From Candidatus Woesearchaeota archaeon (GTDB lineage Archaea; Nanobdellota; Nanobdellia; Woesearchaeales; 21-14-0-10-32-9): a stretch of DNA of 35,373 nt. A program made the translations under genes and the position numbers. Below are positions 7,193 to 13,815 of this stretch, in pieces. The notes beneath the pieces are model-generated. The model was given only the letters and a program-made list of their open reading frames with translations, was not told the origin of the DNA and searched no databases. The stretch is from contig JAIPHP010000014.1 in NCBI GenBank assembly GCA_021735165.1, positions 1-35,373 of the forward strand, written 5' to 3'. Numbering within the stretch: the first letter of the stretch is position 1; the number at the start of each line of letters is the position of its first letter.

Positions 7193-8156
7193 TGGGTTCG
7201 TCAACACCATTAGAAAAAATATCCAAATTAACAGGAGAATAAACCACCTTCCCATTAAAAGTCATCTTTTTTTCATTCAAATAAGCATATTGATTAATAA
7301 TGTGACTACACATATTCAAATAATCAAATTCCCGCTCATTAAAAGTAAAAAATAAAGTATTAATCCCATAAGATTTCAAAAAATCATAAATCTTCATAGG
7401 TTCCTTCTTAATCTCATTACACTTAGAATTTTTCTTAAGTATAGCACGCTTATCTGCAAAAAGAAGAAAATAAAAAGACCTATCAGGAAACAACTCACTT
7501 AAAGGATCAAATAAATCATCAAATAACTTAAAATATTTAGACTTCGAATTTGACTTAAAATTCAAAGTTTGAAACTTACTCTCCATAACAATCAAAGACT
7601 TATCACTCTTATACCTATAATCAAACAACCCATCTAACTCCTTAATAGGAAAGTATCCAGATAAACCTTCACCACCCTCCTTAAGAATCACCATATTAGG
7701 ATATTTCTTTATTTTCAAAATAAAATTATCTGAATGTTCAACAATAAAATTATCTCTATTATCCTTATTAAACTTCTTATTAAACAACCCACCAGACCTT
7801 CCAAAATTCTTATCAAAATGCCTCAAGAAATATTTTGTAATTCTTCTAGAAATCCTCTCTCTTAGCTCCCCCATAATATTACCAGAATTACCCCAAGAAA
7901 TCTCATAAGGTAGCTCATTAAAATCATTAACAGAAAACAAAGTATATGACAAATCACCAATCAAATACTCAATCAAAGACCTATCGTTTAATTTACAATC
8001 CTCATTAAACTTATCTTCAATATTATGCAAAACATACTTAGACAAAACACCATGATTCTTTTTCAAACAAAAAACCTCAGACCCCCTCTTTTTAAAAAGA
8101 TAGGGCTTAAAATCCATAAAAAAATCATACCTAACATCAACCATACAAATTTTCAA
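7146..8156 (-). CDS. Orphan protein with a possible PD-(D/E)XK nuclease motif
   Basis: I do not recognise the family of this 336-residue soluble protein. Around residues 173-195 it reads ELDGLFDYR then LIVMESKF, i.e. a Glu/Asp followed by a beta-strand and E-x-K, the arrangement of PD-(D/E)XK nuclease-fold active sites (Glu173 or Asp175, Glu192, Lys194). A Tyr/Phe/Lys-rich N-terminus and a positively charged middle (RERISRRITKYFLRHF) would suit nucleic-acid binding. There is no signal peptide or membrane helix. TATA candidates upstream are TTTATAG and CTTTAAAATAG (minus strand, 8165-8190). It overlaps the DUF1461 gene by 47 bp at the 3' end. The nuclease suggestion is inference from one motif. 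Confidence 0.6.
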   Translation of the reverse strand: MKICMVDVRYDFFMDFKPYLFKKRGSEVFCLKKNHGVLSKYVLHNIEDKFNEDCKLNDRSLIEYLIGDLSYTLFSVNDFNELPYEISWGNSGNIMGELRERISRRITKYFLRHFDKNFGRSGGLFNKKFNKDNRDNFIVEHSDNFILKIKKYPNMVILKEGGEGLSGYFPIKELDGLFDYRYKSDKSLIVMESKFQTLNFKSNSKSKYFKLFDDLFDPLSELFPDRSFYFLLFADKRAILKKNSKCNEIKKEPMKIYDFLKSYGINTLFFTFNEREFDYLNMCSHIINQYAYLNEKKMTFNGKVVYSPVNLDIFSNGVDEPIISLKKIGVGIWEEK

Positions 8157-8198
8157 AGAAAGAAACTATAAAAAACTAACTATTTTAAAGTAAATACA

Positions 8199-8426
8199 CT
8201 ATTTAGCGACAATCAAAGTGCTAGTCAAACGAACATCATCATGACTCCTAATATTTTCCATAATAAAAGTAGCAATATCATCTGCATCACTGCCTTTAAG
8301 CTTCAAAATCAAATCCCACTCACCAAACAAAATATGACCCTCTACGACAGACTCAAAACCTAAAAAATCATCCAAAACCCCTCTTTCATGAGCTTCTCTT
8401 AAACTTACCAAAATATACGCAAACAT
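8199..8426 (-). CDS. Stand-alone Lrp/AsnC ligand-binding (RAM) domain protein
   Basis: About 75 residues beginning MFAYILVSL, ending LTSTLIVAK, with EGHILFGEWDLILKL in the middle. This is the beta-alpha-beta-beta-alpha-beta layout of the AsnC_trans_reg (RAM) domain (compare V...G..D....v), without the usual HTH. Stand-alone RAM proteins bind small ligands such as amino acids and can assemble with full-length Lrp proteins. The start at 8426 is preferred over the longer frame (8480), since GGTGGTG lies five bases upstream and the extra N-terminus would be hydrophobic and unlike the family. It is divergent from an ABC exporter, with a palindrome in the shared region. Confidence 0.8.
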   Translation of the reverse strand: MFAYILVSLREAHERGVLDDFLGFESVVEGHILFGEWDLILKLKGSDADDIATFIMENIRSHDDVRLTSTLIVAK

Positions 8427-8468
8427 AAAACACCACCTAAAAAACAAAATAAACACCCAACTATAAAA

Positions 8469-8488
8469 ACTTTGTTGCAAAACAAAGT
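8469..8488. promoter_or_regulatory. Palindrome between divergent genes, possible operator
   Basis: ACTTTGTT, loop GCAA, AACAAAGT: a perfect 8-bp inverted repeat between the RAM-domain gene (minus) and the ABC exporter (plus), about 25 bp upstream of the exporter TATA box. It could be an operator or part of a leader RNA hairpin. Confidence 0.4.
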
Positions 8489-8512
8489 AACCATTACAGA
8501 ATAATAACTAAA

Positions 8513-8522
8513 CTTTATATGC
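8513..8522 (+). promoter_or_regulatory. TATA box of the ABC exporter operon
   Basis: CTTTATATGC lies about 25 nt upstream of ATG 8544 with no Shine-Dalgarno, as expected for a leaderless message. Confidence 0.55.
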
Positions 8523-8543
8523 ATACAAGCAAAAAAACAAAAC

Positions 8544-9500
8544 ATGTTCTTAAACCAACAAAAACCACCAATCTTAGAATTCAAAAACATAACAAAAAAA
8601 TTTGGAAACAACGAAGTACTAAAAGGAATAACTTTCAACATATACGAAGGCGAACTATTCGGACTAATAGGTAGAAGCGGAGCAGGGAAAACAACACTTC
8701 TAAGAACCCTTATGGGATACTACCCAACAGACTCAGGAAATATATTCTTTAGAGGACGAGACATATCAAAATCACTAAGAGAAATAAGAACAATATTTGG
8801 CTTTACAACACAAGACTCTTGCTTCTACGAAGAACTAACACCAATAGACAACATGGAATACTTCGGAAAAATGTATGGTATAAAAAAAAAAGAAATACAA
8901 CAAAGAACAGAAGAACTACTAAAACTAGTAGACCTATGGGATAGCAAAAACACAAAAGCAGAAGACCTATCAGGAGGAATGAAAAGACGACTAGACATGG
9001 CAATAAGCCTAATACACAAACCAAGAATACTAATCCTGGACGAACCAACAACAGGACTTGACCCAATACTAAGAAAAGGAATCTGGCAACTAATAAAAAA
9101 AGTAAACCAAACAGGAGTCACAATAATAATGTCCTCCCACCTACTAGATGAAATGGAATACTTATGCACAAACGTAGCAATGATAAAAAACGGAAAACTA
9201 CTAATAAAAGGAACCCCAAAACAACTAAAAACATTCTACTCAAGAAACCAAGAAGTCAAGCTAGAAAGCTACCCTGGAAACTATAGATCCCTAATGAAAG
9301 AACTAAAAAAACAAAATCTACAAATATACTACCCCCGCCACGAAGGAAACAAACTAGTATTCTACACACCAGACACAACAACAATTATGAGAATGCTACC
9401 AACACTACTAAAAAACATAAAAGAAACACTAACCGAAATAAGCATAGAAAAACCAAACTTAAGCGAAGTCTTTGAAGCACTATCGAGGTACAACTCATGA
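8544..9500 (+). CDS. ABC-2 type transporter, ATP-binding subunit
   Basis: A 318-residue cytoplasmic ATPase that would power the membrane partner encoded next. Walker A is GRSGAGKT (about 43-50), Q-loop TTQDS, signature LSGGMKRR, Walker B ILILDEPTTGLDP and the switch His in SSHLLDE, all intact. After the ATPase core comes a C-terminal domain of about 90 residues, as in CcmA/DrrA-type exporters. The stop overlaps the start of the permease gene by four bases (ATGA), so the two are translationally coupled. Exporters of this class move drugs, lipids or polysaccharides; the substrate cannot be read here. Confidence 0.93.
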   Translation: MFLNQQKPPILEFKNITKKFGNNEVLKGITFNIYEGELFGLIGRSGAGKTTLLRTLMGYYPTDSGNIFFRGRDISKSLREIRTIFGFTTQDSCFYEELTPIDNMEYFGKMYGIKKKEIQQRTEELLKLVDLWDSKNTKAEDLSGGMKRRLDMAISLIHKPRILILDEPTTGLDPILRKGIWQLIKKVNQTGVTIIMSSHLLDEMEYLCTNVAMIKNGKLLIKGTPKQLKTFYSRNQEVKLESYPGNYRSLMKELKKQNLQIYYPRHEGNKLVFYTPDTTTIMRMLPTLLKNIKETLTEISIEKPNLSEVFEALSRYNS

Positions 9501-11353
9501 AACTAATAACAATGACCCTTCAAATAATAACAATTGTAAAAAAAAATATTAAACGACTACTAAGCTCAAAACTGAGTGCAGCAATGGTAGTTTTTGGCCC
9601 ATTAATACTAATAGTCTTAATGGGACTAGCATTCCAAGGATCAGGTTTTTACGGAGTACAAATAGGAATATATGAAGAAGGACAAACAAACACAACTTCA
9701 GACTTACTAGACATAATGAAAAAATCAGATTTCAAAATAATCCAAACACAAAGCAAAGAACAATGCATAAACAAAGTAAAAGACGGAACAAACCACATGT
9801 GCATGATATTTCCGAAAAATTATGAAAACGAAAAAATGGAATTCTACGTAGACTACAGCAGAATGAACCTAGTATACGCAATAGTAAGCAGACTCTCAGG
9901 ACAAATCAACGAACTAAGCTCAGACATAAGCATGGGAATGACACAAGACCTACTAAATTTCATAAAACAAAGTGCAAACCTAATGGCACAAAGCTCAACA
10001 TCGCTAATAGAACTACAAAGAAGCTCAGAATTACTAAGCGCAGAACTAAGCAACATACAACAAGCAATAGGATCTTTGAACTTCAACAACACAATACAAG
10101 TACTAAACCAAATATCAAACTCGGAAAGTCCAACAAACCAACAAATACAAAACACACAAATAGAACTAAACAACGCAAAAATACAACTACAAGTAGCAGA
10201 AACACAACTAAAAGACACAGAACAAACAATAAACACACAAATAAACGAAATAAACAATGCGATGACCCAACTAAGCTGCACAGAAACAAACTCAAACGAC
10301 TTATCTAGCCAATTGAAAACGCAAGGGCTCGCAGCGCTAATACAAACCCAAGACGACCCAACATGCAGCCTCCTAATAACAATAAGAGAAACACTAAAAA
10401 AAGAAAAAGAAAAAACAAAACTCTTCCAAGAGACAACACAAAACATGCAAGATTACATAAATTCAATAATACAAAGAGTAAGCACAATACAACAACAAGC
10501 GCAAGGACAAGCAAACGAAACACAACAAAACATACAAGACATGCAACAAAACCAACAATCACTAACACAAAACCTACAAGGAATGACCCAAGCAACAAAC
10601 CAAAGCGCGCAAGCAATACAAACAATGACTCAACAACTAAACACACTACAAGAACAATTTGAAAAAATAGCGAACTCAAACGCGCAAACAATAATAAAAC
10701 CAATAAAAACAAGCATAAAATCACTGACAACAAAAAAAATAAATACGCTTGAAATGCTGTTCCCAAGCATAATAATTATGGTAATACTATTCGAAGGAAT
10801 ACTACTTGGAAATACCCTGATAATGAGAGAAAAAAAATCAAAAGCATTCTTTAGAAACCAAATACTGCCTGTAAGCGACTACCTCTTTAATATAGGAACG
10901 TACATAACTGCAATAATACTAACAAGCATACAAGTCCTAATAGTTCTAATAATAGGACTATTACTATTCAAAATAAATGTAGTATTCAACCCATTAACAA
11001 TAATACCAATACTAATACTAAGCATACTAATATTTTCAAGCATAGGTATGCTCATAGGATACCTATCCACATCGGATGAAACAGCAATACTAATCGCAGT
11101 AATACTTACAATAATACTGCTAATGTTTTCAAACTTAGTAATACCAACAGAAACAATGCAAAGACCCTTAGGAGACATAGCAAAATTCACCCCTTTCAAC
11201 ATCAGTGAAGAAGTGCTCCGCAGAACATTAATATTTGGTTCAAAACTCCTAGAAATAAAACCCCTATACACATTAGCATTCCTCACAGAACTAACAACAC
11301 TCCTTGCATGCGTACTATTAGCACACAAAAAAGCATTCTCAAAGAAAAACTAA
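9497..11353 (+). CDS. ABC-2 type permease with a long extracytoplasmic coiled coil
   Basis: A 618-residue membrane subunit. One helix near residues 25-48 is followed by a large outside region (about 50-415), then a block of five helices (about 420-615), the ABC2_membrane/YhgE-Pip layout. The outside region starts with an alpha/beta part (VQIGIYEEG...) and continues for some 250 residues as Gln/Asn/Thr-rich coiled coil with repeated IQxxQQ and TQ patterns. EKKSKAFFRN before the second helix is the typical coupling region. Its Gln-rich composition follows the A-rich plus strand. Such coiled-coil permeases are known from YhgE/Pip and type VII-associated proteins; a role in secretion or envelope contact is inference. 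Confidence 0.85.
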   Translation: MKLITMTLQIITIVKKNIKRLLSSKLSAAMVVFGPLILIVLMGLAFQGSGFYGVQIGIYEEGQTNTTSDLLDIMKKSDFKIIQTQSKEQCINKVKDGTNHMCMIFPKNYENEKMEFYVDYSRMNLVYAIVSRLSGQINELSSDISMGMTQDLLNFIKQSANLMAQSSTSLIELQRSSELLSAELSNIQQAIGSLNFNNTIQVLNQISNSESPTNQQIQNTQIELNNAKIQLQVAETQLKDTEQTINTQINEINNAMTQLSCTETNSNDLSSQLKTQGLAALIQTQDDPTCSLLITIRETLKKEKEKTKLFQETTQNMQDYINSIIQRVSTIQQQAQGQANETQQNIQDMQQNQQSLTQNLQGMTQATNQSAQAIQTMTQQLNTLQEQFEKIANSNAQTIIKPIKTSIKSLTTKKINTLEMLFPSIIIMVILFEGILLGNTLIMREKKSKAFFRNQILPVSDYLFNIGTYITAIILTSIQVLIVLIIGLLLFKINVVFNPLTIIPILILSILIFSSIGMLIGYLSTSDETAILIAVILTIILLMFSNLVIPTETMQRPLGDIAKFTPFNISEEVLRRTLIFGSKLLEIKPLYTLAFLTELTTLLACVLLAHKKAFSKKN

Positions 11354-11356
11354 AAA

Positions 11357-11367
11357 AGTATATAAAC
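11357..11367 (+). promoter_or_regulatory. TATA box of the small secreted-like gene
   Basis: AGTATATAAAC lies 21-31 nt upstream of ATG 11388. A good promoter this close supports the small downstream ORF as a real, leaderless gene. Confidence 0.6.
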
Positions 11368-11387
11368 AAAAAAAGCATCCCCCAATC

Positions 11388-11699
11388 ATGAATAAAACAA
11401 TAGCAACAATCTTCTTGACTTTCTTTCTTAACTCAGACAAATATCAAGAACAAACAATAATAAATCAGCCAAAAGAAACCAAACCAATAGAACAAATAAT
11501 AGAAATTACAAACACACAAACCAAACTTTTAGAATTCTACAGAACCATGAAAAACTACACAATCCTCTACACACAAGAAAAATTCACAGAAAATACAAGA
11601 AAACAACTAAAAATTAAAATAAAAGAATGTGAAGACAGCACAAAAAAATATGAACAAAAACTATCAAATAAAATTAGCGAATACATAAAAAACAGATAA
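11388..11699 (+). CDS. Small orphan protein, possibly secreted
   Basis: A 103-residue protein of unknown function. The N-terminus MNKTIATIFLTFFLNS is short and hydrophobic, like a weak signal peptide, with no clear cleavage site. The rest is charged and helical (FYRTMKNYTILYTQEKF, KIKECEDSTKKYEQKL), likely a short coiled coil with one Cys. The TATA box just upstream and A-ending codon use like its neighbours support it as a gene. It follows the ABC permease by 34 bp but has its own promoter. It ends five bases before the stop of trmI on the other strand. Confidence 0.5.
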   Translation: MNKTIATIFLTFFLNSDKYQEQTIINQPKETKPIEQIIEITNTQTKLLEFYRTMKNYTILYTQEKFTENTRKQLKIKIKECEDSTKKYEQKLSNKISEYIKNR

Positions 11700-11703
11700 A
11701 AAA

Positions 11704-12474
11704 CTAACATATTTTTCTAACAAAACAAAGAAAAGCAGTATGGCCAAAATCCCTAGTGACAGGCCTTAAGGTCTTCTCAGAAACATTCCAATCCCTCTCA
11801 ATAACCTCAATAGTTCTCTCAACAACTAAATTCTCAGAAAGATTTGAGACTACCTCTTGAACCTGGCTTATATGAGGAGCATAAACAACCAAAAAACCAC
11901 CCACTCTTAGAACCTTGCTAGCAGAACTCAGAGCTCGGCTTGGTTCAGGAACATCTAATAGAAATAAATCATAATCATTTTCTTCAAATAAATCTTCTTT
12001 ATATACATCCTTAATATCAAAATTAATATTCTTAATCCCTAAATTTTCAGCATTTTTCTTTGCAGTTTCCTGATGCTCAACATTAACATCAAAACTATCA
12101 ATTTCTTTCACAATGCCAGCAATAAAACAACTAAAACCCCCACTCCCCGAACCAGCTTCCATAACCTTGCTAGCTCTATTCAGACCACAATAACTAATAA
12201 TTGCACCAATATCCTTATACGTAATAATTTGAGCATTTCTCTTAATTCTTCTATACACATCATTAAAATCAGCATCAAAAATAACCAATTTATCCTTCCC
12301 AACTTCGCAAATCCCATTCTTCTGAAGAACATCCTTAGGCGCAACCAGATTTTTGCCATGAAAATCCTTAGAATCCTCAACAAAATACCTCTCCAATTTA
12401 TTCATAACAATAATCCTACCAGATTCTTCATTTTTCACAGTTCTAGGAAGCCGAAAAAGCATTTTTTTAACCAT
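11704..12474 (-). CDS. trmI: tRNA (adenine-N1)-methyltransferase, TrmI family (positions 57/58)
   Basis: Methylates A57/A58 in the T-loop of archaeal tRNAs. The 256-residue protein has the small N-terminal beta domain, then the GCD14/TrmI signature RNAQIITYKDIGAI, SAM motif I MEAGSGSGGFS, an acidic strand end in FDVNVE, motif IV DLFLLDVPEP and GGFLVVYAPH. Length and order match archaeal TrmI. The ATG at 12474 is supported by the TATA TTTATAAAA (12495-12504, minus) about 25 nt upstream; a later Met (MNKLERYF) would remove the start of the beta domain. It is divergent from a tRNA-Arg region, a fitting neighbour for a tRNA modification enzyme. Confidence 0.9.
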   Translation of the reverse strand: MVKKMLFRLPRTVKNEESGRIIVMNKLERYFVEDSKDFHGKNLVAPKDVLQKNGICEVGKDKLVIFDADFNDVYRRIKRNAQIITYKDIGAIISYCGLNRASKVMEAGSGSGGFSCFIAGIVKEIDSFDVNVEHQETAKKNAENLGIKNINFDIKDVYKEDLFEENDYDLFLLDVPEPSRALSSASKVLRVGGFLVVYAPHISQVQEVVSNLSENLVVERTIEVIERDWNVSEKTLRPVTRDFGHTAFLCFVRKIC

Positions 12475-12494
12475 AACCCACAGAAAAGCAAGCC

Positions 12495-12519
12495 ATTTTA
12501 TAAATATTTATAAATGAAT
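12495..12519. promoter_or_regulatory. Bidirectional TATA region between trmI and the RNA genes
   Basis: Overlapping TTTATAAATATTTATAAAT is nearly palindromic. The minus-strand TATA serves trmI (ATG 12474). The plus-strand TATA (about 12507-12516) would place a start near 12540, the first base of the structured RNA candidate. Confidence 0.55.
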
Positions 12520-12539
12520 ATTTTTTCCATAACAAAGTG

Positions 12540-12621
12540 TGGGTCTGTAGCTAATCCTTAACTGGTTACGCTCAGTTGACACGCAAGGTGGGTTTCTCTC
12601 CTTGCAGTCGTTCAAGCCCAT
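12540..12621 (+). ncRNA. Structured RNA candidate, tRNA-like but not a foldable tRNA
   Basis: The ends TGGGTCTG and CAAGCCCA can pair over eight positions (one GU, one mismatch), like an acceptor stem. Inside, TTAACTG/CAGTTGA forms a 7-bp hairpin, and GCAAGGTG/CTCCTTGC an 8-bp hairpin with one mismatch and a 7-nt loop. D-loop-like TGGTTA, TTGACAC (the tRNA-Val GAC loop) and GTTCAA are present, but no valid T-arm or anticodon stem can be drawn. GC content stands out from the AT-rich surroundings. A TATA box is correctly placed upstream. It may be a decayed tRNA, a tRNA with rearranged parts, or a new small RNA. Confidence 0.4.
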
Positions 12622-12637
12622 AAAAAAGAAACTACAG

Positions 12638-12760
12638 GGGCCCGTAGCCTAGCCTGGATAGGGCGACAGCCTTCTACGCGCTAGAATCTCTAGATTCGCT
12701 GGCTCTTAGCCAGAACGCAAAGAGAGCTGTAGATCGCGAGTTCGAATCTCGCCGGGCTCA
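12638..12760 (+). tRNA. tRNA-Arg(UCU) with intron
   Basis: Acceptor GGGCCCG/CGGGCTC, D-stem GCCT/GGGC, anticodon stem ACAGC/GCTGT, loop CT-TCT-A-A with anticodon UCU (12673-12675), variable AGATC, T-arm GCGAG-TTCGAAT-CTCGC, discriminator A; CCA is not encoded. A 48-nt intron lies at the usual archaeal site after base 37. The last 12 bases of the tRNA and two following bases are repeated 110 bp downstream. Confidence 0.93.
12677..12724 (+). other. Intron of tRNA-Arg(UCU)
   Basis: 48 nt between A37 and A38. It holds the hairpin CTGGCT/AGCCAG (loop CTT) and AGAATC/GATTC before it. Removal gives a standard seven-base anticodon loop, as expected for splicing endonuclease acting on a bulge-helix-bulge. 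Confidence 0.85.
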
Positions 12761-12762
12761 TA
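12749..12762 (+). repeat. Left copy of a 14-bp direct repeat at the tRNA-Arg 3' end (att-like)
   Basis: TCGCCGGGCTCATA covers the last 12 bases of the tRNA gene plus TA. The same 14 bases recur at 12859-12872. Tyrosine-recombinase integration into a tRNA leaves this kind of duplication. Confidence 0.55.
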
Positions 12763-12858
12763 AACAAATTTTATGAATCGGCAATAAGGAAAACAATTCC
12801 TAATTTGCCAGAATCATGAACTGAGACTGGTGATTCAAAAACAGGATGTTTTTGTTTA

Positions 12859-12872
12859 TCGCCGGGCTCATA
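12859..12872 (+). repeat. Right copy of the 14-bp direct repeat
   Basis: Identical to 12749-12762. The 96 bp between the copies hold two hairpins (GGCAA...TTGCC around 12780-12811, and CAAAAAC/GTTTTTG at 12837-12855) but no gene, so any former insert is almost wholly lost. Confidence 0.55.
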
Positions 12873-12887
12873 TTTTCTTCATAACAT

Positions 12888-13442
12888 TCAAGAATTAACA
12901 AAATTTCTAATCTTTTCAATTGCATCTTCATGATTATACTTATTTACTTCAACAAAAAAATCACATTCTTCTTCTGATGGTTTAGAAAAACCAGGCTCCC
13001 ATTTAATCTTAAAGTTTTCAACCCACTTAGTGTTTCCTCCACTATCCCTTTCCTTTAGTCTTTCAAGAATAACATCTTTGTCCTCAACAACATGAATAAT
13101 TATGATTGGCAAATTTATCTTTTTCTCTTTAAAAAATTGTCTCATACGCTCCCTACTCTCCTTAAATTTACCATAACCATCAACGATAAAAGAAACACCC
13201 CTAGAATAAAGTTCCTCTATGAGCTTATCTGAAGCGACCCTTACAACTCTATTAACAGAAAGTATCTTTTCATTACTATAAGATTTATCAGCGCCCTTAT
13301 AATCCAAAATATTTTCGGCAAAAAAATCTCTAAAATCATCCTTATTTATATGAGAAGCATTAAATTCTTTAACTAATTTTTTCGCAAACGTAGACTTTCC
13401 TGCAGCAGGATGCCCCGCCATCCCAAAAATGACCTGTTTCAT
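12888..13442 (-). CDS. P-loop kinase of the AAA_33/zeta-like group
   Basis: A 184-residue soluble NTPase. Walker A is GHPAAGKST near residues 10-18; INKDDFRDFF follows, a common substrate/Mg region in AAA_33 kinases; FIVDGYGKF is Walker B-like; and a lid is suggested by RLKERDSGGNTKW. Related proteins phosphorylate small molecules, nucleotides or RNA ends, and include zeta toxins; no antitoxin partner is visible beside it, so a housekeeping kinase is more likely. A TATA (minus TTTATATATG at 13461-13470) is 20-30 nt upstream of ATG 13442, within the end of the next gene. Confidence 0.75.
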   Translation of the reverse strand: MKQVIFGMAGHPAAGKSTFAKKLVKEFNASHINKDDFRDFFAENILDYKGADKSYSNEKILSVNRVVRVASDKLIEELYSRGVSFIVDGYGKFKESRERMRQFFKEKKINLPIIIIHVVEDKDVILERLKERDSGGNTKWVENFKIKWEPGFSKPSEEECDFFVEVNKYNHEDAIEKIRNFVNS

Positions 13443-13472
13443 AATAATAAAAAAATAAAATCATATATAAAT

Positions 13473-13625
13473 TTACTTCTTAGCTTTTCCAAGAATTCTG
13501 AAAACTTTAGTTCCACACTTAGGACATTCTCCTTTCATAGCATTCATGCCGTTCTTCATTTTAGTTTCTTTACCATTCTTGATTTCAACTTGTTTTTTAC
13601 ATTTCATACATCTTCCTTCAGTCAT
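13473..13625 (-). CDS. Zinc-ribbon microprotein (DUF5679-like)
   Basis: A 50-residue protein: MTEGRCMKCKKQVEI, then MKGECPKCGTKVFRILGK. Two CxxC pairs (C6/C9 and C34/C37) would bind one zinc. The core matches DUF5679-type proteins, small zinc ribbons common in archaea and some bacteria; function is unknown. The start is fixed by GGAGG at 13634-13638, eight bases upstream, and a TATA-like TTTATAGTATAG further up. It is likely transcribed just before the P-loop kinase, but the kinase has its own TATA. Confidence 0.85.
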   Translation of the reverse strand: MTEGRCMKCKKQVEIKNGKETKMKNGMNAMKGECPKCGTKVFRILGKAKK

Positions 13626-13815
13626 TTTGATTTTCCTCCGAGCGAGAATAACGCGCTATACTATAAATCTAAACGTTCCTATTCTTAAGCTTTTCTACTC
13701 CATTTATAAAGAAGACAAAGTTTTATAACTTCAACCCCCATTGAAATCTAAAAAAAGAATATTAATAAACACAACTTACTAGATTTAAAAATAAAGAAAA
13801 AAAGGTGAAAAACAC

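Noticed and set aside
6841-7242. 133-residue plus-strand ORF
   Set aside because: It is a +1-type shadow of the DUF1461 gene and runs into the antisense of the next gene; its composition is only Asn/Thr/His/Lys.
12073-12513. 146-residue plus-strand ORF
   Set aside because: It is antisense to trmI and has no recognisable domain.
12540-12621. Annotation as tRNA-Val(GAC)
   Set aside because: TTGACAC is present, but the flanks do not pair as an anticodon stem and no T-arm with a five-base stem exists.
12888-13442. P-loop kinase as a zeta toxin of a toxin-antitoxin pair
   Set aside because: No epsilon-like or other small antitoxin gene is adjacent in the same operon; the zinc-ribbon neighbour is a widespread housekeeping-type protein.
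13410-13728. Plus-strand ORFs of 60-92 residues
   Set aside because: They are antisense to the DUF5679-like zinc-ribbon gene and its promoter.
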